64,000 nt of DNA from Pelomonas parva (GTDB taxonomy: Bacteria; Pseudomonadota; Gammaproteobacteria; Burkholderiales; Burkholderiaceae_C): positions 62,001-126,000 of the forward strand of contig NZ_JBIGHV010000005.1 of the NCBI RefSeq assembly GCF_043555835.1, in the 5' to 3' direction. The translations under genes were made by a program, and so were the position numbers. The notes beneath the pieces are model-generated. The model saw only the letters and a list, made by a program, of their open reading frames with translations, was not told where the DNA came from and did no database searches. Shown here piece after piece: positions 51,788 to 60,393 of this stretch (positions within the stretch are counted from its first letter, which is position 1; each line of letters starts with the position of its first letter).

Positions 51788-54597
51788 ACGGGTAGGCGGG
51801 CAAGCTGCTCGCGCAGCCTCACCACCGTCTCCTTGAAGCCCGCCACCCGGGCGCGCTCCTGCTCGACGACGGCCGCCGGCGCCCGGGCGACGAAGCTCTC
51901 GTTGCCCAGCTTAGCCTCTGCCTTGGCGATCTCGCCTTCCAGGCGCGTCGCTTCCTTGGTCAGGCGGGCGCGCTCGGCTTCGACGTCGATCTCGACCTTC
52001 AGCGCCAGCTTGGCGGCGCCGTGGACGAGCACCGGCGAAGTGGCGCTCTGCCTGGCGAACTCGGCGTCGTCGGCGATCAGCTCGACGGCGCTGAGCTTGG
52101 CCAGCACCTTGAGCACGGCGGCCGCTTCGGACAGGAAGCTCAGGTCGCCGCCCACCAGCAGCGGCACGCGGTCGCTCGGGCTCAGCGCCATCTCGCCGCG
52201 CAGGCTGCGCGTGACGCCGACGACTTCCTTCAACTGCGCCATCCAGGCATCAGCCGCCGGGTCGATGCGCTCCGGCTGGGCCACGGGGTAGGGCGCCTGA
52301 CCGATGTAGTCGGTCGTCTTGCGGCCGGCCACGGGGGCGACGGTCTGCCACAGCTCCTCGGTGATGAAGGGCGCGACCGGGTGCAGCAGGCGCAGCGTCG
52401 TCTCCAGCACGCGGATCAGCGTGCGGCGGGTGGCGCGCTGCTGGGACTCGTCGCCGTTCTGGATCTGCACCTTGGCGATCTCCAGGTACCAGTCGCAGTA
52501 CTCGTCCCAGACAAAGCTGTAAACGGCGTTGGCGACGTTGTCGAGACGGTACTCGGCGAAGCCCTGAGCGACGGCAGCTTCCACGCGCTGCAGCTCGTTC
52601 GTGATCCAGCGGTCGGCCTGGCTGAACTTGTTGTAGCCCGGCGGGCAGCCACCCTCGGCATGCACGAGGCCGCAGTCCTGGCCCTCGGTGTTCATCAGCA
52701 CGAAGCGCGTCGCGTTCCAGAGCTTGTTGCAGAAGTTGCGGTAGCCCTCGCAGCGCTTGGTGTCGAAGTTGATGTTGCGGCCCAGGCTGGCGTAGGACGC
52801 CATCGTGAAGCGCAGCGCGTCCGCGCCGTAGGCCGGCATGCCTTCGGGGAACTCCTTCTTCACGCGCGCCGCGACCTTGGGCGCCGTCTCGGGCTTGCGC
52901 AGCCCCTGCGTGGATTTCTGGATCAGCGTGTCGAGGTCGACACCCTGGATCAGGTCCACCGGGTCCAGCACATTGCCCTCGCTCTTGCTCATCTTCTGGC
53001 CCTGCGAGTCGCGCACGAGGCCGTGGATGTAGACGTCCTTGAACGGCACCTGGCCGGTGAAGTGCGTCGTCATCATGATCATCCGGGCGACCCAGAAGAA
53101 GATGATGTCGTAGGCGGTCACGAGCACGGACGAGGGCAGGAACAGCTCCTGCTCCAGCGTCTTCTCGGGCCAGCCCAGTGTGGAGAAGGGCACCATTGCC
53201 GACGAGAACCAGGTGTCCAGCACGTCCGGGTCGCGGCTCAACTGGCCCAGATAGCCGGCCGTCTTGGCGCGGGCCTGGGCCTCCTCCTCGCTGCGTGCGA
53301 CGAACAGCTCGCCGCCCGTGCCATACCAGGCCGGGATCTGGTGGCCCCACCACAGCTGGCGCGAGATGCACCAGTCCTGCAGGTTCCCCATCCAGTGGTT
53401 GTAGGTGTTGACCCAAGACTCCGGGTAGAACTTGACGGCGCCGGTCTCGACGGCCTCGACGGCCTTGGCGGCGATGCTCTTGCCGTCGGCGCTCGGCTTG
53501 GTGACGGCCACGAACCACTGGTCCGTCAGCATCGGCTCGATGACCTGGCCGGTGCGCTCGCAGCGCGGCACCTGCAGCTTGTGCTTCTTGACCTCGACGA
53601 GCAGGCCCAAGGCCTCCAGGTCGGCGACGACGCGCTTGCGGGCGACGAAGCGGTCCAGTCCGCGGTAGGCCACGGGCGCGTTGTCGTTGATCTTGGCCTG
53701 CAGGTCCAGCACCGCGATCGTCGGCAGGTTGTGGCGCTGGCCGACGGCGTAGTCGTTGGTGTCATGAGCCGGTGTGACCTTGACGACGCCGGTGCCGAAC
53801 TCGCGGTCCACGTAGTCATCGGCGATGACCGGGATCTCGCGGTCCGTCAGCGGCAGCTTCACGAGCTTGCCGATCAGCGCGGCGTAGCGCTCGTCCTCGG
53901 GGTGGACCATGACGGCCACGTCGCCCAGCATGGTTTCGGGCCGCGTCGTGGCCACGACGACCGAGCCGGAACCATCCGCCAGCGGATAGCGGATATGCCA
54001 CAGCGAGCCGTCTTCCTCTTCAGACGACACCTCCAGGTCCGACACCGCGGACTGCAGGATCGGGTCCCAGCTCACCAGGCGCTTGCCGCGGTAGATCAGG
54101 CCTTCCTCGAACAGCCGAACGAAGGTCTCGACGACGACGTTCGAGAGCTTCTCGTCCATCGTGAAGTACTCATGGCCCCAGCTCACCGAGTCGCCCAGCC
54201 GGCGCATCTGGCTGGTGATGGTGTTGCCGCTCTCCTGCTTCCAGTCCCATACGCGGGCGACGAAGTTCTTGCGGCCCAGGTCGTGGCGGCTCTGGCCCGC
54301 GGCCTGCAGCTGGCGCTCGACGACGATCTGCGTGGCGATGCCGGCGTGGTCGGTGCCCGGCACCCACAGCGTGTTGTCGCCCTTCATGCGGTGGTAGCGC
54401 GTCAGAGAGTCCATCACCGTCTGGTTGAAGGCGTGGCCCATGTGCAGCGTGCCCGTCACGTTGGGCGGCGGCAGCTGGATGCTGAAAGACGGCTTGGCCG
54501 GGTCCAGCGTCGGCTCGTACAGGCCGGCGGCCTCCCACTTCGGGCCCCAGTGGGCTTCCAGGGCGGCGGGTTCGAAGGACTTGGCGAGTTCGGTCAC
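51784..54597 (-). CDS. valS: Valyl-tRNA synthetase
   Basis: 937 residues from a GTG start (MTELAKSFEPAALEAHW). Class I synthetase: the HIGH-type motif is PPNVTGTLHMGHAFNQ near 50, the editing domain carries ATTRPETMLGDVAVMVHPED, and the KMSKS loop is GQKMSKSEGNVLDP near 540. The C-terminal coiled-coil tRNA-binding arm (ERARLTKEATRLEGEIAKAE onward) is complete. Standard length for proteobacterial ValS. Confidence 0.97.
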   Translation of the reverse strand: MTELAKSFEPAALEAHWGPKWEAAGLYEPTLDPAKPSFSIQLPPPNVTGTLHMGHAFNQTVMDSLTRYHRMKGDNTLWVPGTDHAGIATQIVVERQLQAAGQSRHDLGRKNFVARVWDWKQESGNTITSQMRRLGDSVSWGHEYFTMDEKLSNVVVETFVRLFEEGLIYRGKRLVSWDPILQSAVSDLEVSSEEEDGSLWHIRYPLADGSGSVVVATTRPETMLGDVAVMVHPEDERYAALIGKLVKLPLTDREIPVIADDYVDREFGTGVVKVTPAHDTNDYAVGQRHNLPTIAVLDLQAKINDNAPVAYRGLDRFVARKRVVADLEALGLLVEVKKHKLQVPRCERTGQVIEPMLTDQWFVAVTKPSADGKSIAAKAVEAVETGAVKFYPESWVNTYNHWMGNLQDWCISRQLWWGHQIPAWYGTGGELFVARSEEEAQARAKTAGYLGQLSRDPDVLDTWFSSAMVPFSTLGWPEKTLEQELFLPSSVLVTAYDIIFFWVARMIMMTTHFTGQVPFKDVYIHGLVRDSQGQKMSKSEGNVLDPVDLIQGVDLDTLIQKSTQGLRKPETAPKVAARVKKEFPEGMPAYGADALRFTMASYASLGRNINFDTKRCEGYRNFCNKLWNATRFVLMNTEGQDCGLVHAEGGCPPGYNKFSQADRWITNELQRVEAAVAQGFAEYRLDNVANAVYSFVWDEYCDWYLEIAKVQIQNGDESQQRATRRTLIRVLETTLRLLHPVAPFITEELWQTVAPVAGRKTTDYIGQAPYPVAQPERIDPAADAWMAQLKEVVGVTRSLRGEMALSPSDRVPLLVGGDLSFLSEAAAVLKVLAKLSAVELIADDAEFARQSATSPVLVHGAAKLALKVEIDVEAERARLTKEATRLEGEIAKAEAKLGNESFVARAPAAVVEQERARVAGFKETVVRLREQLARLPV

Positions 54598-54748
54598 GGG
54601 GCGGTCTCGGGCGGGCGGTGGGCAGGGGCGACGATTTTACGGGGCGGCCTCTGGGGCGATACAAAACGAAACCCGGCGATACCGCGTCGAGATGCGCGGC
54701 GCGGCGCGCCCCGCAATCATGGGCGCATCCCAACCGACAGAGCCCACC

Positions 54749-54961
54749 ATGAACTTCTTTCGTCGCTGGCACGCCCACCAGGAGTTTCGCCGCCACTTTG
54801 GCCACCCTGTCACCCGCCCCGCTGACGGCTGTGCCGGCCACCTCGCCGCGCCGCGTGCTGTCACCGCCCTTGCCGACTTCGTCGACTCGCTGGATGCCGA
54901 GCAGCGGCAACTGCTGCGCTTGATGATGCAGGGCGTCTCTCGCGACCGGCGCCAGGCCTGA
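54749..54961 (+). CDS. Small hypothetical protein ahead of a two-component system
   Basis: 70 residues: MNFFRRWHAHQEFRRHFG near the N-terminus, then a predicted helix ALADFVDSLDAEQRQLLRLM. It is basic at both ends, with no signal peptide or membrane segment. I do not recognise the family. Its stop overlaps an ATG in the response-regulator frame (TGATG), and codon use matches the neighbours, so it is probably a real first gene of that operon. It could be a small accessory or autoregulatory protein. The 151 bp upstream hold a GGCGATAC direct repeat and nothing else clear. Confidence 0.6.
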   Translation: MNFFRRWHAHQEFRRHFGHPVTRPADGCAGHLAAPRAVTALADFVDSLDAEQRQLLRLMMQGVSRDRRQA

Positions 54962-54990
54962 TGCGGAGAGCGAGGCCGAATAATCCCGCC

Positions 54991-55704
54991 ATGCACCGAC
55001 TGCTGCTGATTGACGACGACGAGGCGCTGGCCGGGCCTTTGACGCAATACCTGGCCCGCTTCGACTTCCAGCTCGAAGCCGTCACGCGACCCAGCGCCGC
55101 CGTGGCGCGGCTGGGCGCCGAACGCTTCGATGCGCTGATCCTCGACGGCATGCTGCCCGAGATGGACGGCTTCGAGTTCTGCAAGCGGCTGCGCGCCGGG
55201 GCCGCCCCCTGGCGCGACATCCCCGTGCTGATGCTGACCGCGCGTGGCGACCTGACCGACCGCGTCGTCGGTCTGGAACTGGGCGCCGACGACTACCTGC
55301 CCAAGCCCTTCGAGCCGCGCGAGCTGGCGGCGCGGCTGCAGACCATCCTGCGCCGCACGCGTCTGGCACCGGCCGCCGCGCCCGCTGCAGCCCAGCCGGC
55401 TGGCAGGCTCTGCTTCGAGGGCCTGGAGATCGACACCGCGCGCCGTGAGGTTCGCTGTGCGAACGGCTTTGTCGAGCTGACCGGCACCGAGTACGAACTG
55501 CTGTTGCTGCTGGCCCGCGAGCCCGGCCGCGTGTTCTCGCGCGACGACATCCTGAACCGGCTGCGCGGCCAGGAGGCCGAGCTGTTCACGCGCGCGGTCG
55601 ACATCCTGGTGAGCCGCCTGCGCCGCAAGCTGGAGCCGCTGGAGGCGCTGAAGACGCTGCGCAACGCCGGCTATTGCTTTGCCCTCCCGGCGCGCTCCGC
55701 GTGA
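54991..55704 (+). CDS. OmpR-family response regulator
   Basis: 237 residues from MHRLLLIDDDE; an ATG 10 codons upstream overlaps the previous stop and is an alternative. The receiver has LIDDDE, phospho-acceptor LDGMLPEMDGFEFCKRL, MLTARGDLTDR and KPFEPRELAARL. The winged helix ends LKTLRNAGYCFALP. It is closely similar in pattern to the regulator at 19795 (both GLELGADDYL-KPFEPREL), suggesting paralogues of one CpxR/RstA-like type. The stop overlaps the kinase start (GTGA). Confidence 0.93.
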   Translation: MHRLLLIDDDEALAGPLTQYLARFDFQLEAVTRPSAAVARLGAERFDALILDGMLPEMDGFEFCKRLRAGAAPWRDIPVLMLTARGDLTDRVVGLELGADDYLPKPFEPRELAARLQTILRRTRLAPAAAPAAAQPAGRLCFEGLEIDTARREVRCANGFVELTGTEYELLLLLAREPGRVFSRDDILNRLRGQEAELFTRAVDILVSRLRRKLEPLEALKTLRNAGYCFALPARSA

Positions 55705-56777
55705 GACAACATCCCTACGACCACCAATGGCGCGAGCGCTGCGAGCGCCAGCAGAGGAAGCGCGCACAGCGCTTCAGCCGCGACCGCGAGTGGCGCTGGC
55801 GGGCGCGGCATCGCTGGCATCAGCGCTGGCACCGACATCACCGGCAGTTCAAGCATTCGCTGGGCGCGCGCCTGATCGCGGTGTTCATCGTGCTGGCTTG
55901 CGCCAGCAGCGCCATCCTCTGGTGGTCCGAGGACAGCGCGGCCGGGTTGCTGTGGGCCGTGCCGGCGCTGCTGCTGGTCACGGGCCTGGCCTTCGGGGCC
56001 ATCCGCCACATGGTGCAACCGCTGCACGCGCTGGCGCTGGGCGCGGAGGCCTTCCGCCGCGGCCAGTTCTCGCATCGTGTGCCGGTCATCCACCGCGACG
56101 AGATCGGTGACCTCGCATTGCGCTTCAACCAGATGGCGGCCGACATCCAGGCCATGCTGGACGGCAAGCGCGCCTTGCTGCTGGCCGTCAGCCACGAGCT
56201 GCGCAGCCCGCTGACACGCGCGCGGCTGCACGCCGAAATGGTGGGCGAGGGCGAGTCGCGTGACGCGCTGCTCGACGAGCTCGCGCAGATGCGCGACCTC
56301 ATCACGGCGCTGCTGGAGAGCGAGCGGCTGGGCAGCGGGCACCAGGCCTTGCAGCTGTCGGATTGCGACCTTGCCGAGCTGGCGCGGGAGCAGGCGCGGC
56401 CGGGCGTGGATCTGCACGTCGAGCCAGACCTGCCGCTGCTAAAGCTGGACCGGCCGCGCGCGCAACTGCTGCTGCGAAACCTGGTGAACAACGCTTTGCG
56501 CCACAACGATGCGGCGCGCGGCGCGGTGCAGGTCGGCCTGAGCCGAGCGGGTAACGGCGTTCGCATCAGCGTGCGCGACTTCGGCCCCGGCGTGCCGGCC
56601 GATGCGTTGCCTAACCTGGGCCAGGCGTTCTACCGGCCGGACGCGGCGCGCACGCGCGGGGAGGGCGGCGTGGGCCTGGGGCTTTGCCTGTGCCGGCTGG
56701 TGGCGCAGGCGCATGGCGGCCGGCTTGAGTTGCGCAACGCCGAGCCCGGTTTTGAGGCGGCCGTGACGTTGCGCTGA
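55701..56777 (+). CDS. Sensor histidine kinase with minimal periplasmic loop
   Basis: 358 residues from a GTG at 55701 overlapping the regulator stop. The first ~55 residues are extraordinarily rich in Arg, His and Trp (FSRDREWRWRARHRWHQRWH). TM1 (ARLIAVFIVLACASSAIL) and TM2 (GLLWAVPALLLVTGLAFGAI) are separated by only about ten residues, so there is no periplasmic sensor domain. HAMP, H-box AVSHELRSPLTRARLH, N-box LVNNALRHND and G-box GEGGVGLGLCLCRLVA are intact. It probably senses a membrane or cytoplasmic cue. Confidence 0.92.
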   Translation: MRQHPYDHQWRERCERQQRKRAQRFSRDREWRWRARHRWHQRWHRHHRQFKHSLGARLIAVFIVLACASSAILWWSEDSAAGLLWAVPALLLVTGLAFGAIRHMVQPLHALALGAEAFRRGQFSHRVPVIHRDEIGDLALRFNQMAADIQAMLDGKRALLLAVSHELRSPLTRARLHAEMVGEGESRDALLDELAQMRDLITALLESERLGSGHQALQLSDCDLAELAREQARPGVDLHVEPDLPLLKLDRPRAQLLLRNLVNNALRHNDAARGAVQVGLSRAGNGVRISVRDFGPGVPADALPNLGQAFYRPDAARTRGEGGVGLGLCLCRLVAQAHGGRLELRNAEPGFEAAVTLR

Positions 56778-56782
56778 GAGTG

Positions 56783-56807
56783 ACATGAACAAGTGCTCTC
56801 CCGCGTT
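56783..56807 (-). pseudogene. Remnant of a second guaC 3' end
   Basis: This 25-bp stretch matches the 3' end of guaC (56860-56884) at 21 of 25 positions. Read on the minus strand both encode NAGEHLFM, and all four differences fall at third codon positions. It lies in the 80 bp between the kinase and guaC stop codons, outside any gene. It looks like the tail of a former guaC copy. Confidence 0.6.
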
Positions 56808-56857
56808 CTGGCTGCGCCCTCGCGGGCTCGCCGAAACGCCGGGCTGTCAATGGGTTG

Positions 56858-57835
56858 CTACATGAACAAATGTTCGCCGGCGTTTTCACCGCCGAGAACC
56901 ACGTAATTCACTTTCTTCAAGTCCGCCAACTGCGTGCCGCCTGAATACGAAATGGAGCTCTGCAGGTCCTCCTGCATCTCCCTCAGCGTGTCGCCCAGCT
57001 TGCCCTTGACCGGTTCGAGGATGCGCTTGCCCTCCACATGCCGGTATTCGCCCTTGTTGAAGTCCGAGGCCGAGCCGTAGTACTCCTTGTAGAGCTTGCC
57101 GTCGACCTCGACCGTCGTGCCGGGCGATTCCTCGTGGCCGGCGAACAGCGAGCCGATCATGACCATCGCGGCGCCGAAGCGCACGCTCTTGGCGATGTCA
57201 CCGTGGTGGCGTATGCCGCCGTCGGCGACGATGGGCTTGGTGGCCACGCGGGCACACCACTTCAGCGCCGACAGCTGCCAACCGCCGGTGCCGAAGCCGG
57301 TCTTGAGCCGCGTGATGCAGACCTTGCCCGGGCCGACGCCGATCTTGGTCGCATCGGCGCCCCAGTTCTCCAGGTCGATGACGCCTTCCGGCGTGCCGAC
57401 ATTGCCGGCGATCACGAAGGTGTCGGGCAGCTTGTGCTTGATGTGGCCGATCATGCGCTGCACGCTTTCGGCATGGCCGTGGGCGATGTCGATGGTCAGG
57501 TAGTCGGCGCCGACGCCTTCGGCCGCGAGGCGGTCCACCAGCTCCATGTCCGCCGGCTTCACACCTACGCTCAAGGACACCAGCAAGCCCTTGTCGCGCA
57601 TGGACTTGGCGTAGGCCAGGCTGTCCAGGTCGAAGCGGTGCATCACGTAGAAGTAGCCTTCGCGGGCCAGCAACTCGGTGATGGGCTCGTCCACCACGGT
57701 CTTCATGTTGGCGGGCACGACCGGCAGGCGGAAGCGGTGTGGGCCGAACTGCACCGAGGTGTCGCAGTTCGAGCGGCTCTCCACGCGGCATTTGCGCGGC
57801 AGCAGCAGGATGTTGTCGTAGTCGAAGATTTCCAT
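56858..57835 (-). CDS. guaC: GMP reductase
   Basis: 325 residues. Converts GMP to IMP with NADPH in purine salvage. The catalytic cysteine is in GVGPGKVCITRLKTGFGTGG near 175. YDNILLLPRKCRVESRSNCD at the start and VADGGIRHHGDIAKSVRFGA (phosphate site) are the GuaC type, distinct from IMP dehydrogenase because no CBS domains are present. The ATG at 57835 is chosen; a GTG five codons upstream is also in frame. A 3' tail duplication is next to it (56783-56807). Confidence 0.94.
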   Translation of the reverse strand: MEIFDYDNILLLPRKCRVESRSNCDTSVQFGPHRFRLPVVPANMKTVVDEPITELLAREGYFYVMHRFDLDSLAYAKSMRDKGLLVSLSVGVKPADMELVDRLAAEGVGADYLTIDIAHGHAESVQRMIGHIKHKLPDTFVIAGNVGTPEGVIDLENWGADATKIGVGPGKVCITRLKTGFGTGGWQLSALKWCARVATKPIVADGGIRHHGDIAKSVRFGAAMVMIGSLFAGHEESPGTTVEVDGKLYKEYYGSASDFNKGEYRHVEGKRILEPVKGKLGDTLREMQEDLQSSISYSGGTQLADLKKVNYVVLGGENAGEHLFM

Positions 57836-57902
57836 GTCAGTGGTGTTCACAGTTGCGGCACGCGTTAAGCAGTGCGTGCCTGAGCTGCGAGCGCTTGACT
57901 TG

Positions 57903-57999
57903 CTTCGGCATGAAGGCTGGCGCCCTCGACGGCCGGGAGGCCGTCGCGTCGCAGGCTAACTTCGCTTGCGAAGTTAAGGCGCGACGCGCCGGGCCGAAG
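57903..57999. repeat. Palindromic three-way-junction element
   Basis: CTTCGGC (57903-57909) and GCCGAAG (57993-57999) close a structure holding two hairpins. The first is CGACGGCC-GGGA-GGCCGTCG (57927-57946). The second has an outer stem GCGTCGC/GCGACGC (57946-57952, 57981-57987) around the perfect 9-bp stem TAACTTCGC/GCGAAGTTA (57957-57965, 57968-57976). It occupies most of the 190 bp between the guaC start and the end of the NudK-like gene, both on the minus strand. Confidence 0.7.
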
Positions 58000-58025
58000 A
58001 CAAAATTTGGGCCCGGTGATTGATT

Positions 58026-59042
58026 CTACGCAACTGCCGGGGCGTTCAGGGGCCTCAGGCTTTCAAGGCCGTGGTGTACAGCCAACCCGCGAGCCAGAGC
58101 TGCCTTGACCATCGCGTCCGCACCGGCCGATTCGCCGCCGATGCGCAGCAGCACGTCGCAGCGCTCCAGCACCGCCTGTGCATGCGGGTGGAAGAAGCGG
58201 TCCCAGACTGCATCGCCGCGCTGGCCACCCGCAGCCTCGATGAGCGGCAGCGTGACCCATTCGCCCAGCAGCGGCACATGGCCCAGTTCGGCCACCTGCA
58301 CGGCGGCGTCCTGCATGGCCTTGACGTTCGCCGCGATCAGGTCTTCACGGTCGCCCGTGCCGCTGCCTGTACCGTTGTATGGCCCGGCGATGAAGACCAG
58401 CAGCGGCCCCTGCCGAGGCGGCGGGCCGAACACATGCCGCTCGGCCCAACGCAGCAGCATGAGGGTCTTGGCATCGACGATCTCGCCGGCCTCGACCTGG
58501 CGCATGGCCTCGTCAAAGCCCAGCTCGAAGCGGGCGATGTCCTCGCCCTCGTTGACCAGGCCGCCGCCTTCGCTCACCAGGTCCGCGTCCTCGTACTCGG
58601 CGGCGAAAAAGTGCAGCTTCTCGGTCACCGAGCCCGGACTCATATAGGCCTCGAACAGCGCCTGTGGCTCGCGCACGTGGACGCCCGCTTCCTGCTCGGC
58701 CTCGGCACGGATGCAGCTGACCGGGTCGGCCTCGTCCAGCAGCCCGGCCACGGCCTCGGTCATCAGCTGCTGCCAGCCGTTCACGAACACCGGGTAGCGG
58801 AACTGCCGCGTCAGCAGCACGCGGCGGCGTGCGCGCTGGTAGAGCAGGATGCAGGCGCCGTTGCCGCGGTCGTAGGTCTCGCGGTGCTGCGTCTGCCACT
58901 GGCCGTCGCTGCGCAGGAAATCGAAGGCGGTGGTCTTCAGCGTGTACCAGTTGTCGGAGAGCAGCTTGACCTGCTGCACGCGCACCCGTTCGGACAGTGG
59001 GAGATCGACGATGCGGGATTCGGGCGAGATGGGCATGGGCAT
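58026..59042 (-). CDS. NudK-type Nudix hydrolase fused to a DUF4406-like domain
   Basis: About 338 residues. The N-terminal ~195 residues align with GDP-mannose hydrolase NudK: RETYDRGNGACILLYQRARR, AGLLDEADPVSCIRAEAEQE (Nudix box), FEAYMSPGSVTEKLHFFAAE and EIVDAKTLMLL. The box reads AEAEQEAG where NudK has KEAIEETG, so two consensus residues differ. The C-terminal ~120 residues begin LLVFIAGPYNGTGSGTGDRE and resemble DUF4406/nucleoside deoxyribosyltransferase-like folds. The start at 59042 (MPMPISPES) has another ATG two codons on. It follows DUF3422 after 35 bp. Confidence 0.82.
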   Translation of the reverse strand: MPMPISPESRIVDLPLSERVRVQQVKLLSDNWYTLKTTAFDFLRSDGQWQTQHRETYDRGNGACILLYQRARRRVLLTRQFRYPVFVNGWQQLMTEAVAGLLDEADPVSCIRAEAEQEAGVHVREPQALFEAYMSPGSVTEKLHFFAAEYEDADLVSEGGGLVNEGEDIARFELGFDEAMRQVEAGEIVDAKTLMLLRWAERHVFGPPPRQGPLLVFIAGPYNGTGSGTGDREDLIAANVKAMQDAAVQVAELGHVPLLGEWVTLPLIEAAGGQRGDAVWDRFFHPHAQAVLERCDVLLRIGGESAGADAMVKAALARGLAVHHGLESLRPLNAPAVA

Positions 59043-59077
59043 CCAGGTTGGGAACGCAATGATGCCTGCCGGTCCTT

Positions 59078-60388
59078 TCAGGGGTGATGAAAGAACTTGC
59101 GGTGGATGCGCCGCGTCGTCCGCCACACGGTCAGCAGCACGACCGGAATGGCCACGCCGGCCGCCAGCTCCGGGCTGAACGGCAGCCAGCCCTCGGCCTT
59201 CAGCGCCTTGAAGAAGTAGAGCAGCAGGCTGACGACGTAGTAGGTGATGGCCGCCAGCGACAGGCCTTCCACCGTGGCCTGCATGCGCAACTGTGTGCGC
59301 TGGCCGTCGCCCAGCTGGGCCAGCAACTGCTGGTTCTGCGCCTCGGTGGCGATGTCCACCCGCGTGCGCAGCAGCGCGCTGGCGCGCGAGATGCGCTGCG
59401 ACAGCCCGGCCAGGCGCTGGGCTGTCGCGCTGACGGTGGCGATGGCCGGCGACAGCCGCCTCTGCATGAACTCGCCCAGCGTCTGCGTACCGGCCACCTT
59501 GCCTTCGTGCAGCTCGCTCAGCCGCGTCTGGACGATGGCGTGATAGGCCTGTGTCGCGCCGAAGCGGTACTGGTGCTCGGCCGTTGCATGCTCCACGCGC
59601 GCGGCGGTCGAGATCAGGTCGTCCAGCAGCTCGGCCTCCGAGGCGCCGCGAAGCTCCAGCCGCGCGGTGATGGCTGCCAGCGTGGCCTCCACCTCGGCCA
59701 GCGTGGCGCCCAGCGCCTTGGCCGCCGGCAGGCCGCGCAGCGCCATCAGCCGGTAGGTCTCCAGCTCCAGCAGGCGCTGGCAGATGCGGCCGGCGCGGGT
59801 CTCGGGCGTGCCGGGCTCAGCCAGCACGACGATGTGCTCGAAGCCGCTGGCGCGCAGGCAGAAGTCGGTCACGACCAGCGAATGCCCGCCCATCGTCGAC
59901 GCGACCACGGCGTGGGCGCCGAACCAGGCGCGGCCCTCGGCCAGCGCGCTGGGGGCGAAGGTCAGCGGGCGCTCGATCATGACCAGCTTGATGGCTGCGA
60001 ACGTGCGGCCCGGAATGCGCGCCAGCCAGTCGGGCGCGACACGCAGCGGCAGCGCGTCCAGCGTCTGCGCGCCGGGCTCGGCATCGGCCGGCAGCGGCTG
60101 CACGACCGAGTAGCGCGTGAACTCGGCATGGCGCTCCCACTTCATCGAGAACTCGCCGCAGCGCAGGCGCAGGAAGTTGGCGTTCAGCGCCTCCTCAGCC
60201 AATTCGTGCTGGCCGGGCAGGCGGCGCAGGTGGGCGTGCTCGTCGGCGCGGCTGACGCCGTCGTTCAGCACGGCGATGTGGACGATGACGGCCGGCAGGC
60301 GGATGCGCGCCGGCGGGCGTGCATGCACTTCGTTGTGCAGCGTCAGGCGCAGGGCGTCGTCGGGCGGTAGCAGGCTGTCTTCGTTCAT
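59078..60388 (-). CDS. DUF3422 family membrane protein
   Basis: 436 residues. The N-terminal LHNEVHARPPARIRLPAVIV is the DUF3422 signature; FSMKWERHAEFTRYSVV and a long helical region (VSATAQRLAGLSQRISRASA) follow. Two C-terminal membrane segments (AAITYYVVSLLLYFFKAL and LAAGVAIPVVLLTVW) give a CorA-like architecture with a large cytoplasmic domain, but no GMN motif is present. The function is unknown. The ATG is only 5 bases from a 270-bp palindromic element, so its native leader and RBS appear to have been replaced. Confidence 0.9.
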   Translation of the reverse strand: MNEDSLLPPDDALRLTLHNEVHARPPARIRLPAVIVHIAVLNDGVSRADEHAHLRRLPGQHELAEEALNANFLRLRCGEFSMKWERHAEFTRYSVVQPLPADAEPGAQTLDALPLRVAPDWLARIPGRTFAAIKLVMIERPLTFAPSALAEGRAWFGAHAVVASTMGGHSLVVTDFCLRASGFEHIVVLAEPGTPETRAGRICQRLLELETYRLMALRGLPAAKALGATLAEVEATLAAITARLELRGASEAELLDDLISTAARVEHATAEHQYRFGATQAYHAIVQTRLSELHEGKVAGTQTLGEFMQRRLSPAIATVSATAQRLAGLSQRISRASALLRTRVDIATEAQNQQLLAQLGDGQRTQLRMQATVEGLSLAAITYYVVSLLLYFFKALKAEGWLPFSPELAAGVAIPVVLLTVWRTTRRIHRKFFHHP

Positions 60389-60393
60389 GCGCT

